Assembly: GCF_000424305.1 (NCBI RefSeq)
Contig: NZ_AUJQ01000008.1
Location: forward strand, 144,863-208,862
Source: Pseudobutyrivibrio ruminis AD2017
GTDB taxonomy: Bacteria; Bacillota; Clostridia; Lachnospirales; Lachnospiraceae
Direction of reading: 5' to 3'
DNA length: 64,000 nt
Both the position numbers and the translations under genes were made by a program. The notes below the pieces were generated by a model. That model was given only the letters and a program-made list of their open reading frames with translations. It was not told the origin of the DNA and did not search any database. Positions 55,297 through 63,858 of the stretch are shown one piece after another. The first letter of the stretch is position 1. Each line of letters begins with the position of its first letter.

Positions 55297-56847
55297 TTAC
55301 CAGAGGTTAGTATCGTCGTAGTCTTCTAACGAAGGATCAAGTGGTTCTTCGCGGAGGACGCTTCGCATGTAGCGGTTTACGTCTTGGCGAAGGTTTTTAC
55401 GAGGGATGACACGTGGGTCGTAGAGGTCATGGTTTACCCAAACTAATTTGATGCCATGCTCTCTAGCCTGCTGCTCGAACATTCCGTGCATACCATCGAG
55501 GGCCTTGCAGGCGATGTGCTCCCAAAGGATAACCATATCTGCATTGAACTCCTCGCAATATCTCCAAAGGTCGTTAAGAAGTACTTCGTAACCACCGTGT
55601 GTACGGTTTCTCATAATCATGTTCTCGTACTGGTGAGCCATGTCGTAGATGGCCTGTTCCTTATCATCCTCTGAAATAGGATCAAGGGAAACCATTGTAA
55701 GCATATCGAACATTGGAAGAATTCCCCAACAGTTCAAAAGCCATGCTACGAAATCGGTATAGAACTGAGACTGAACGCCCCAGATAATAGCACGATGACG
55801 ATACTCCTTAGCAAGCATTGTCTTTTTATTATACGCCTCTGTAGCCCATTTAGTAATCTTTTTATCAAGCTCTGCAAATGCAGGAACCTTACCGGCAATG
55901 GCCATGTATTCTGTCTCACGATAAAGAAGAATGTTGTTACCAACTACCTGTGGGTAATCTGTCTTTGTAAGTTCAAGCCATTCTGTACATTCCCTAGCGC
56001 CGATGTTGATGCGCTTAGCACATTCGAAATAGTAATCCCAATCGAACTTCTCGCCTGTCTGCTCCTCGATAAATGCGATGGCATTTCTAACTTCCTGAGC
56101 TGCATACTCCTGAACGCCTGCCTCTGTATGACGAAGTGGTGTTGCAAGCTGATGTACTGGAATGCCGTTACGCTCCAAAGCTCTTGAAATAACACCATTT
56201 CCCATAAGTGAACCATCACATGTAGTGTTACACTGAACTGCACACTTACCAAAAATTGGCATATCTCCATCGATACAAATACCTGCCTCTGATGCAGGCA
56301 TAGGGCAAACATCACCTGGCATACCACATTCTTGAACAACGTCAAGGTAATGTGTCATGGCGTCTCCCTGAAGAAGAACGCATACATAACAGCTGGCTGT
56401 TTCCCAGCTAAGTCCCTCAAGATTAGGGAAACCACACATGATGTTTGTCATTTCGTTTTCATCCATAAGGACTACATGCTTTGACTTTTCTGGGCTGGCA
56501 CCAAGATTTCTATCCATTGAAAAAATCTTTGTAAGAAGCTTTGCAACGTCTGATGCAACTAAATCGTACTCCTCACGACAGATACGAAGCTGTGTTCCAC
56601 GAAGTCCCATGGAATGCTTATCGATCATCATTGGAACTGCTAAATAGTTAAGCATCCAACGATATCTGAAAAATCCCTTTACGTTCTTTGGGTGGAGCAT
56701 GAATTTACCAAGCATGGCAATGATGCCAAGCCATCTTGTGTAATCGTACCAAGTATCCTTGATACCTCTCCATTCACGATGCTTAAATACTTTTTTATCA
56801 CCGCTATAAAGCTCGCCTAACTTTGAGCTACCAACTGCTTTTCCCAT
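55297..56847 (-). CDS. 2-hydroxyacyl-CoA dehydratase-like Fe-S protein, larger subunit
   Basis: 516 residues of the HgdB/FldBC superfamily. It is unusually Cys-rich: Cys90, 138, 153, 156, 174, 181, 191, 202, 206 and 210, with KCAVQCNTTCDGS the most striking stretch. C-terminal blocks WEHIACKALDGMHGMFE and WVNHDLYDPR belong to the two-domain fold. Known members hold 4Fe-4S clusters or a double-cubane 8Fe-9S cluster and are fired by an ATPase such as the neighbouring activase. Substrate is unknown. The start overlaps the stop of the smaller subunit gene (TAATG), so a 1:1 complex is likely. Confidence 0.85.
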   Translation of the reverse strand: MGKAVGSSKLGELYSGDKKVFKHREWRGIKDTWYDYTRWLGIIAMLGKFMLHPKNVKGFFRYRWMLNYLAVPMMIDKHSMGLRGTQLRICREEYDLVASDVAKLLTKIFSMDRNLGASPEKSKHVVLMDENEMTNIMCGFPNLEGLSWETASCYVCVLLQGDAMTHYLDVVQECGMPGDVCPMPASEAGICIDGDMPIFGKCAVQCNTTCDGSLMGNGVISRALERNGIPVHQLATPLRHTEAGVQEYAAQEVRNAIAFIEEQTGEKFDWDYYFECAKRINIGARECTEWLELTKTDYPQVVGNNILLYRETEYMAIAGKVPAFAELDKKITKWATEAYNKKTMLAKEYRHRAIIWGVQSQFYTDFVAWLLNCWGILPMFDMLTMVSLDPISEDDKEQAIYDMAHQYENMIMRNRTHGGYEVLLNDLWRYCEEFNADMVILWEHIACKALDGMHGMFEQQAREHGIKLVWVNHDLYDPRVIPRKNLRQDVNRYMRSVLREEPLDPSLEDYDDTNLW

Positions 56848-58037
56848 TAGTGCTTACCTCCTTGGATTTTCTTGATTTCGATACTCTCCACGAAGGCCTG
56901 GACACGGGTACGAATCTGTCCTGAATTACCCACAGCATAAGGTCTATCGATTGTAAGTACAGGATAACCATATTCTTCTCTAAGTACGTGGCTTCCTACC
57001 ATTCTTTCATAAGCCCATGGGTCACAGAACTTCATCTGCTCGTAGATGATTCCATCTGCCTTGTATTCCTTGGCAATCTCATCAACATACTCACGTCTTC
57101 TATTCATCTTTGGTGTATCCATGTGACGTGGGCACATGCATGTCATCATGTAATGACGGCAAATCTGAGTGAGAACATCCTCATCATCATTAAGGATGAT
57201 TTCCTCGCGGCCTGGTAATGAACCGAAGCAGAATCTGTCGGCGCATACGTAAGCACCTGAATCCTCGATAAGCTTAATCATATCGATATCATCTACCTCG
57301 GAACCAACAACTGCTACTCTTGCGCGGAAATGATTCTTCTCATCAGGCACACGATTTTTAACCTCTTCAAGAGTTTCCTCAAGCTTCTCAAGAAGTAAAT
57401 CCTGAGGGCACACGTAAGTACACATGCAGATGACATGGAACTCATAGCCTGTAATACGAGGCTTTTCCTCTTTTCTGAAATTGCCAAGCTCGGTAATGAT
57501 TCGGCAAACCTTGTTATGGTCTTCAACTGCCTTGCGAAGGGCTTCGTCGCTGATATCGATGCCAAACTTCTCATGAAGCGGCTCTAATATCTTTGAACGA
57601 CACTGACCAACATAAAGATTAAGACCGTTCTCATCAGCCTTCATAGGAACCTCAAGATACTGATAGAAGAATTTCTCCTTCTCGTTTATCTTTAAAAGCT
57701 CCATGTTTTCAACGCAGCGGTTAATCATTGTACAACCGTCTGGGGCAATGAGGCAGTCTAAGAACTGATAGCCACCCTCGATTGCTCTTTCAAGTAATGC
57801 ACGTGAATATTCGCACAAAAAACTAGTCAAGTAATAGGTTCCCATTTCCATGGAACCTGTTCTTGGCGCGCGAAGTCTCACGGTAAAAGCATTACCTAAA
57901 TTCATGAGAACCTCTGGAATCTGATAACAAACGCTACCGACACAGACTCTGCCAGAAGCCTGGGCCTCGCGGACCAAATCATTATCAGCATCCATAAGCA
58001 AATTCTCAAAATAAATAAGATGCTTTAAATCCTTCAT
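56847..58037 (-). CDS. 2-hydroxyacyl-CoA dehydratase-like Fe-S protein, smaller subunit
   Basis: 396 residues. Typical marks are FTVRLRAPRTGSMEMGTYYL, SFLCEYSRALLERAIEGGY, DCLIAPDGCTMINRCVENM and the late KFCDPWAYERMVGSHVLR. Cys75, Cys102 and Cys108 lie where the family binds its cluster. The usual genes of amino-acid fermentation (CoA transferase, acyl-CoA dehydrogenase, Etf) are not adjacent. That argues against a standard hydroxyacyl-CoA dehydratase and for another low-potential reductase, such as double-cubane proteins. It is 1-bp overlapped with the larger subunit gene. Confidence 0.87.
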   Translation of the reverse strand: MKDLKHLIYFENLLMDADNDLVREAQASGRVCVGSVCYQIPEVLMNLGNAFTVRLRAPRTGSMEMGTYYLTSFLCEYSRALLERAIEGGYQFLDCLIAPDGCTMINRCVENMELLKINEKEKFFYQYLEVPMKADENGLNLYVGQCRSKILEPLHEKFGIDISDEALRKAVEDHNKVCRIITELGNFRKEEKPRITGYEFHVICMCTYVCPQDLLLEKLEETLEEVKNRVPDEKNHFRARVAVVGSEVDDIDMIKLIEDSGAYVCADRFCFGSLPGREEIILNDDEDVLTQICRHYMMTCMCPRHMDTPKMNRRREYVDEIAKEYKADGIIYEQMKFCDPWAYERMVGSHVLREEYGYPVLTIDRPYAVGNSGQIRTRVQAFVESIEIKKIQGGKH

Positions 58038-58070
58038 TATTTAGTTCTCCCTTTACATATAATCCACTAG

Positions 58071-58217
58071 CTAGTCGTAAATCACTCCTAGTTTTTCATG
58101 CTCCCGGAGGCCACCTCCCATTGCAGTCAAGGGAACCTCCCAAAGGGTCCCTCCTTAACTACATGGGGCCCTCCTCCTCGCGCTCGCCCAGGTTATGCTT
58201 GATTTACGCCTAACTAG
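58071..58217 (+). repeat. GC-rich palindromic intergenic element, copy D
   Basis: The core (about 58100-58182) is nearly identical to copy C. Outer arms are its own: CGTAAATCA (58076-58084) with TGATTTACG (58200-58208), and ACTAG further out. The inner helix GGAGG (58106-58110) with CCTCC (58173-58177) replaces GCAGG/CCTGC of copy C. That is a double compensatory change inside an otherwise conserved core. It lies between the CooC-like gene and the dehydratase-like pair. Confidence 0.8.
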
Positions 58218-58236
58218 TTCATCTAAATCCTGAGAT

Positions 58237-59001
58237 TTAGAGAATTCCTAGCTTATTCAACGCGGCGCGTAGGCCTGTTACGATGGCGGTGTCGTCGGCG
58301 ATGCCAAGGACAGATTTGCCCTTAAGGTCACATTCAGTGAGGTTAGCATCTGCTGGTATCCAGCCAAGTAGAGGAATATCTCCAAGGTCCATGTATTCAA
58401 GGACTTCCTCTGATGGGACGCGGTTTACTACAGCACCGATTTTGTCGTACATAACTAAATCGTCTGCTACATTTTTAATTGTCTTGATAACTCCGCACCC
58501 CTTCTTGCTGGAATCTGTGATAAGCATAAGATGAGTTACTTTTTCCATAACACGTCTGTTAATCTGCTCGATTCCGGCCTCTCCATCGATTACAATATAA
58601 TCAAAGTTGTCTGAAATTGAAGCGATTACTTCTTTTAGATAAGTATTGATTTTACAATAGCAGCCAGCAGCCTCTGGACGACCGATTGCAATAAAAGAAA
58701 AGCCATCCATCTCAACCATGCAATCAAAAATACGATATCTGGCTTCGCCAAGTACTTCTACTGTGGCTTTAGTATCGCCTGATTCTGCAGCTTCAACAGC
58801 TTCTTTTCTAATATCATCCAGAGTGAGGGTTGGCTCCACTCCAAGAGCTGTAGAAAGCCCAACAGCAGGATCAGCATCAATTGCTAGGATCTTCTTGTCT
58901 GGATAAGCTTCCACTAACAATTTGACCATTACTGCAGCAAGAGAAGTCTTACCAACTCCACCTTTACCAGCAACAGCCAACACTATAGGTTTGTTTTGCA
59001 T
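58237..59001 (-). CDS. CooC/AcsF-type nickel-insertion ATPase
   Basis: 254 residues of the MinD/SIMIBI class. The deviant Walker A is AGKGGVGKTS (11-20), switch I is in DADPAVGLSTALGV, and Walker B is YIVIDGEAGIEQINRR. The CxC motif in GRPEAAGCYCKIN (Cys114, Cys116) is the dimer metal site of CooC and AcsF. Those proteins insert or activate nickel in CO dehydrogenase and acetyl-CoA synthase, yet neither full enzyme is here. As first gene of the run, with an ACS-like domain and HypA downstream, it supports a nickel cofactor in the cluster. Confidence 0.93.
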   Translation of the reverse strand: MQNKPIVLAVAGKGGVGKTSLAAVMVKLLVEAYPDKKILAIDADPAVGLSTALGVEPTLTLDDIRKEAVEAAESGDTKATVEVLGEARYRIFDCMVEMDGFSFIAIGRPEAAGCYCKINTYLKEVIASISDNFDYIVIDGEAGIEQINRRVMEKVTHLMLITDSSKKGCGVIKTIKNVADDLVMYDKIGAVVNRVPSEEVLEYMDLGDIPLLGWIPADANLTECDLKGKSVLGIADDTAIVTGLRAALNKLGIL

Positions 59002-59031
59002 TACTAATTATTTCTCCCTTTAATTACTCCT

Positions 59032-59072
59032 GGTAATTGATAAAAATTTATCAATTACCGCATTCCATTCTA
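59032..59072 (-). promoter_or_regulatory. Promoter and perfect 28-bp palindrome before the redox cluster
   Basis: GGTAATTGATAAA (59032-59044) and TTTATCAATTACC (59047-59059) form a perfect palindrome with a 2-bp centre, 31 bp before the cooC-like start. An extended -10, TGC-TAGAAT on the minus strand (TAGAAT at 59067-59072), places the transcript start at the edge of the palindrome. It could be a repressor site or a leader hairpin. The -35 box is poor. Confidence 0.65.
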
Positions 59073-59099
59073 GCATACATCTATGCAAAAAATAAAGGG

Positions 59100-59154
59100 A
59101 AAAAACAAGCCCTCAGGAAAATTTGGTGTAATATCCAAATATCCCTGAGGGCTG
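59100..59154 (-). terminator. Terminator downstream of udk
   Basis: On the minus strand, AGCCCTCAGG with an inner ATTTGG helix pairs with CCAAAT and CCTGAGGGCT, followed by TGTTTTTT. Confidence 0.88.
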
Positions 59155-59227
59155 TGTGTAAATGTGCACAAGTACTCTACAATGCTGTGAAATAGAGTAT
59201 TTGTAGGCATTTTATATATTCTAGGTA

Positions 59228-59854
59228 TTATTCTTCCGTCTGTAGTTTCTTAGTCATGTATGTGATAAGCATATCAAGTCCTGCCTCGTTTTCACCACCA
59301 CGTGGGATGATGATATCGGCATGCTTCTTAGATGGTTCAACAAATTCTTCGTGCATAGGTTTTACTGTCTTTGAATACTGGTCGATGATTGATTCGATGC
59401 TTCTGCCTCTTTCAATCATATCACGCTTGATACGACGCATAAGTCTTTCATCTGCATCAGTATCAACGAAAATCTTAATATCCATCAAATCGCGAAGTTC
59501 CTTATTCTCAAGAATAAGAATACCTTCCATAACGATAACAGTCTTTGGCTCTACTCTTACTGTCTCATCTGAACGATTGTGGTTAACATAATCATAAACT
59601 GGCATATCGATAGCATAGCCTTTGATAAGCTTTCTAACATCTTCTGCCATTCTGTCTGATTCAAATGAATCTGGATGGTCGTAGTTAAGCTGACTACGCT
59701 CCTCAAAAGACATTTCAGGATGTGCTTTGTAGTAAGCATCGTGGCTAATAACAGCAATATCCTCTCCAAAAAAATCCTGCAATTTGTTGATGATTGTTGT
59801 TTTACCTGAAGCAGAACCTCCTGCTACACCAAGTACACAAATTTTCTCTGACAT
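59228..59854 (-). CDS. udk: Uridine kinase
   Basis: 208 residues with P-loop GGSASGKTT, the substrate region SHDAYYKAHPEMSF, NYDHPDSFESDRM and the lid RRIKRDMIERGRS. Typical length. It phosphorylates uridine and cytidine in salvage. The start ATG follows AAGGAGTATTTTTT. It lies 12 bp downstream of the YitT gene, so cotranscription is likely. Confidence 0.94.
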   Translation of the reverse strand: MSEKICVLGVAGGSASGKTTIINKLQDFFGEDIAVISHDAYYKAHPEMSFEERSQLNYDHPDSFESDRMAEDVRKLIKGYAIDMPVYDYVNHNRSDETVRVEPKTVIVMEGILILENKELRDLMDIKIFVDTDADERLMRRIKRDMIERGRSIESIIDQYSKTVKPMHEEFVEPSKKHADIIIPRGGENEAGLDMLITYMTKKLQTEE

Positions 59855-59866
59855 AAAAAATACTCC

Positions 59867-60733
59867 TTATGGTTTAAAACGTTTGAACCCCTCACCATAC
59901 ACTGCCTTTGATTCCATTATGACAATAAATGCATCTACATCAATCTTTTTAGCAACACGATTAACCTGATACATCTGCTTGTCAGAGCAAGCGCACATAA
60001 GTACCTGTCTCTCGTCACCTTTGTAACCGCCCTTTGCAGTAAAGATTGTAGTACCTCGTTCCACTGCCTTGTCGATAGCATCGGCAATGGCCTCTGCCTT
60101 GTTGGTAACAATCATACACATCATACCTGAATCAGCGTTAATCATTACCTTATCCACAACAATCGAACCAATATAGCTAATTACAAATCCATAACACAAT
60201 GCCTCAAATGAATGAGCATAGGCGATTGTATCTATAACAATGATTACCACATCCACGATGAAGAATATTCTTCCAAGGGACATGTGAGGATGCTTTGCCT
60301 TGATAATCATCATGATAAAATCTGCGCCACCAGTAGATGAATTGCGCATATAAACAAGGGCATAGCCTAATCCTGTGAAAACACCTACAACCAAGGCATT
60401 CAACAAGATATTTCCTATTTCAATCTTAGGAATAAGTGGTGCCACAAAATCCATCATAACAGTTCCGATTGCCATAGTCTTAAAGGACTTAAGCAAAAAC
60501 TTTTTACCTAGTACCTTATATGCTGCAAAAATCAGTGGGATGTTCATGATAATGGTCAAAAGACCGATTTTCCATCCCCAGTACTGATAAAAAATCATAG
60601 CGATACCAGTCAGTCCTGTCAATGGGAATTTTGCATCGGCTGCGAAATTATACAAAGCAATACCGATGCACAGGCCTGACAAAGCATCCATCAAAACATC
60701 AATTAATAACTCTTTTCTTTTTTCTGCTGACAT
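59867..60733 (-). CDS. YitT family membrane protein
   Basis: 288 residues with six membrane helices and a C-terminal DUF2179 domain (about 205-288, MCMIVTNKAEAIADAI, TTIFTAKGGYKGDERQVL). GGADFIMMIIKAKHP is the conserved loop. It is only distantly similar to the YitT protein at 41647-42480. Substrate is unknown. It forms a pair with udk. Confidence 0.9.
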   Translation of the reverse strand: MSAEKRKELLIDVLMDALSGLCIGIALYNFAADAKFPLTGLTGIAMIFYQYWGWKIGLLTIIMNIPLIFAAYKVLGKKFLLKSFKTMAIGTVMMDFVAPLIPKIEIGNILLNALVVGVFTGLGYALVYMRNSSTGGADFIMMIIKAKHPHMSLGRIFFIVDVVIIVIDTIAYAHSFEALCYGFVISYIGSIVVDKVMINADSGMMCMIVTNKAEAIADAIDKAVERGTTIFTAKGGYKGDERQVLMCACSDKQMYQVNRVAKKIDVDAFIVIMESKAVYGEGFKRFKP

Positions 60734-60800
60734 ATATTCCCCCTAAATAATTTACTCCGCTGATTACGCTCTCAAGCCTTGATAGCTACCAACTCATCTA

Positions 60801-62018
60801 TTATTCTGCAAAACGCTTTGTGATGCCGTGAAGTACGCGAACCACTGTGTCCATACCTTCCGCTGTGATATGTTCCATTGGGCCGTGGAAGTTGTAGCCG
60901 CCTGTTCCAAGGTTTGGACAAGGCAATCCCATGAATGAAAGACGTGCGCCATCTGTACCGCCTCTGATAGCAACAGCCTTTGGATTCTCTCCTGCATCCT
61001 TTAATGATTCGAATGCGTAATCAATAAGGAACATGTGTGGCTTGATCATCTCAAGCATGTTCTGATACTGATCTTTTATTGTAAGCTCGCATGTGCCCTC
61101 ACCATACTTCTGGTTGATGATGTTTGCTGCGTGCTCCATAACCTTCTTCTTCTCTGCGAACTTATCTGCATCATGATCACGAATGATGTAAGAAAGCTCT
61201 GCTTCGGCAACGTCACCCTTCATATCTGTAAGATGGAAGAAGCCTTCGTAGCCTTCTGTCTGGCTAGGTGTCTGTGTTGGTGGAAGCATTCCGTTGAATT
61301 CCATAGCAACGAGTGCTGCGTTTACCATGATATCCTTTGCATCACCTGGATGAATATTAACACCATTAAACTTAACTGAAGCTGCTGCTGCATTAAAGTT
61401 TTCATATTCTACTGCGTTTTCCTCGCCACCGTCTACCGTATATGCGAAGTCAGCTCCGAAACGTGCAACATCGAAGTGGTCAGCGCCTGCGCCGATTTCC
61501 TCGTCTGGTGTGAAGCCGATGCAAATCTTTCCGTGTGGCTCGCCTGAGCTAATAAGCTCCTCTGCAAATGTCATAATCTCGGCGATACCTGATTTATCAT
61601 CAGCACCAAGAAGTGTTGTTCCATCCGTGTGGATAAGTGTGCGTCCCTTTAATGTCTTAAGATGTGGGAAATCTGAAACCTTGATAGTGCGTCCGCTTGT
61701 ACCAAGTACAACATCCTCTCCATCATAGTTTTCTACAACTACTGGATTAACATTCTCACCGCAAAAATCTGGTGCTGTATCCATGTGTGCAATAAATCCT
61801 ACTGCCTTTTTATCCTCTAATCCTGCTGTAGCTGGGATTGATGCATAAATGTAGCACTTATCATCAACTTCGGCATTTGTAACACCGATTGAATGAAGCT
61901 CCTCTACAAGCTGCTTTGCCAAATCAAACTGTCTGGCTGTAGAAGGTACTGTAGTGCTGTCTTCATCACTGGTTGTGTAAACCTTAACGTAATTAAGTAA
62001 TCTCTCGTAAGCTCTCAT
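60801..62018 (-). CDS. pepT: Peptidase T (tripeptide aminopeptidase)
   Basis: 405 residues of the M20 family. Zinc and catalytic motifs are GFIAHMDTAPDFCGENV, TLLGADDKSGIAEIM, FTPDEEIGAGADHFD and, near the end, GGTDGARLSFMGLPCPNLG. It removes the N-terminal residue from tripeptides in the cytoplasm. Length and motif spacing match PepT. It stands alone, with AGGAGAAAG before its ATG. Confidence 0.96.
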   Translation of the reverse strand: MRAYERLLNYVKVYTTSDEDSTTVPSTARQFDLAKQLVEELHSIGVTNAEVDDKCYIYASIPATAGLEDKKAVGFIAHMDTAPDFCGENVNPVVVENYDGEDVVLGTSGRTIKVSDFPHLKTLKGRTLIHTDGTTLLGADDKSGIAEIMTFAEELISSGEPHGKICIGFTPDEEIGAGADHFDVARFGADFAYTVDGGEENAVEYENFNAAAASVKFNGVNIHPGDAKDIMVNAALVAMEFNGMLPPTQTPSQTEGYEGFFHLTDMKGDVAEAELSYIIRDHDADKFAEKKKVMEHAANIINQKYGEGTCELTIKDQYQNMLEMIKPHMFLIDYAFESLKDAGENPKAVAIRGGTDGARLSFMGLPCPNLGTGGYNFHGPMEHITAEGMDTVVRVLHGITKRFAE

Positions 62019-62096
62019 TTCTTTCTCCTGTACTTCTTTTATTTCATAAATAGAGGGTCTAGCATAATACCAGACCCCCTTATAATCGTTTTGTAT

Positions 62097-62333
62097 TTAT
62101 TGTGAAATCATAAACTCCAAAAGTCTTTTAGCATCATCTGGCTCGTATGCAATAATCTCAAGCTCTGGGATTGCATCATCAGCCTGGAAAATGTTAGCAA
62201 GTGATACGAACTGTGACAGCTTTGACTTAAGATTTAATCTATCGCCTTCGCCTGTAACAAGCTCAACCTTGCCCTTGCAATTATCAATTACTTTGAAAAA
62301 AGCTTCTGTATCTTTGATATTTGTGATTTTCAT
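62097..62333 (-). CDS. Small conserved-looking protein of unknown function
   Basis: 78 residues from the ATG at 62331-62333, with AAGGAGG eight bases before it; the longer frame starts before that site and is not used. The sequence (MKITNIKDTEAFFKVIDNC, then GKVELVTGEGDRLNLKSKL) suggests a compact alpha/beta fold with no Cys motif or membrane segment. I do not recognise the family. It lies between pepT and ychF, with short gaps on both sides. Confidence 0.7.
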   Translation of the reverse strand: MKITNIKDTEAFFKVIDNCKGKVELVTGEGDRLNLKSKLSQFVSLANIFQADDAIPELEIIAYEPDDAKRLLEFMISQ

Positions 62334-62428
62334 ATAGACCTCCTTATACGGACTAAACAATCTACGTTAACTTAATAATATTACATAAGTAGATTCCTGT
62401 CTAATGAAGAATTTGTAAAAAAAGTATG

Positions 62429-63529
62429 TTATACATTGAATCTGAATGTGATTACATCTCCATCTTCAACAACGTATTCCTTACCTTCCATACGAACAAG
62501 ACCCTTTTCCTTAGCTGCTGTCATAGAGCCGTTTGCCATAAGGTCATCATAGCTAACAACCTCTGCCTTGATGAATCCACGCTCGAAATCTGTGTGAATC
62601 TTACCAGCAGCCTGTGGAGCCTTTGTGCCCTTCTTGATTGTCCAAGCACGTGTCTCGTCCTCTCCTGATGTAAGGTAAGAGATAAGACCAAGTAATCTGT
62701 ATGAAGCTGTGATAAGCTTATCAAGACCTGATTCCTCAAGACCCATAGCCTCTAAGAACTCCTGCTTCTCCTCTTCTGATTCAAGCTCTGAAATCTCCTG
62801 CTCAATCTGAGCTGAGATAACGAATACCTCTGAGCCTTCCTTTGCAGCATACTCACGAACTGCCTGTACATTCTTATTATTAGCGCCATCATCTGCAAGG
62901 TCCTCATCCTCAACGTTTGCAGCGTAGATAACTGGCTTTGCTGTAAGAAGATTGTACTCCTTGAAGTATGCTTCCTCATCCTCATCGTTAAGCTCGAAAG
63001 TCTTAGCCATGTTGCCAGCTTCCATATGATCTAAAAGACGCTTTTGCATAGCAGCTTCCTTCTGAAGTGTCTTATCCATACGAGCTGAACGCTCTGTCTT
63101 AGAGTAACGACGCTCCATAACTTCCATATCTGAGAAAAGAAGCTCAAGGTTGATTGTTTCGATATCACGGAGTGAATCGATGCTGCCATCAACGTGAACA
63201 ACATTAGCATCCTCGAAGCAACGTACAACGTGAACGATTGCATCTACCTCACGGATGTTTGCAAGGAACTGGTTTCCAAGTCCCTCACCCTTTGAAGCAC
63301 CCTTTACAAGACCAGCGATATCTACAAATTCGATTGTAGCTGGTACTGTCTTCTTAGAGTTGTACATTTTTGTAAGTGCATCAAGACGCTTATCAGGTAC
63401 TGATACAACGCCTACGTTTGGATCGATTGTAGCAAATGGATAGTTTGCTGCAAGTGCTCCTGCCTTTGTAAGTGAATTAAAAAGTGTTGACTTTCCAACG
63501 TTTGGAAGTCCGACGATTCCCAATTTCAT
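62429..63529 (-). CDS. ychF: Ribosome-binding ATPase YchF (Obg-like)
   Basis: 366 residues. The P-loop is GLPNVGKST, switch II is DIAGLVKGASKGEGLGN, and the G4 position is degenerate (NVEDEDL), giving the ATP preference of YchF. A coiled-coil domain (about 130-200) and a C-terminal TGS domain with TIKKGTKAPQAAGKIH and FERGFIKAEVV follow. It is ubiquitous and acts in translation and stress. AAGGAGATAAATTACC precedes the ATG. Confidence 0.97.
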   Translation of the reverse strand: MKLGIVGLPNVGKSTLFNSLTKAGALAANYPFATIDPNVGVVSVPDKRLDALTKMYNSKKTVPATIEFVDIAGLVKGASKGEGLGNQFLANIREVDAIVHVVRCFEDANVVHVDGSIDSLRDIETINLELLFSDMEVMERRYSKTERSARMDKTLQKEAAMQKRLLDHMEAGNMAKTFELNDEDEEAYFKEYNLLTAKPVIYAANVEDEDLADDGANNKNVQAVREYAAKEGSEVFVISAQIEQEISELESEEEKQEFLEAMGLEESGLDKLITASYRLLGLISYLTSGEDETRAWTIKKGTKAPQAAGKIHTDFERGFIKAEVVSYDDLMANGSMTAAKEKGLVRMEGKEYVVEDGDVITFRFNV

Positions 63530-63650
63530 GGTAATTTATCTCCTTCTAAAAGTAGTGATTTACTTTGTTTTCAATATTTATGACACTTTTGGTCATAGCC
63601 TTTTGTATATTACCACATTTCTATTTATTTCTCTACCCTACATAAAAATA

Positions 63651-63756
63651 GACCAGTACAAGTGTACTGGTCTCAGAGTGTAGACAAAGTGTCGCGGCTT
63701 TCGTCGCGACCTTTTCTTTTTAATAAGGAGGAACTGGAGTCAGCGGACTCCAGTTC
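63651..63756. other. Three successive hairpins before the insertion-sequence transposase
   Basis: GACCAGTAC/GTACTGGTC (63651-63672), GTCGCG/CGCGAC (63691-63710, followed by a T-rich run) and GAACTGGAGT/ACTCCAGTTC (63731-63756, followed by TTTCATTTTT). They look like terminators and may shield the transposase from read-through, or belong to the element's left end. Confidence 0.6.
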
Positions 63757-63858
63757 TTTCATTTTTAGGCTAACTAAAAGCTGAGAAATCCTTGATTTTC
63801 CAAGCTTTCTCACCTCTTTTTTGGTATAATAAATGTATCAAAACAAGGGGTTAGAATA

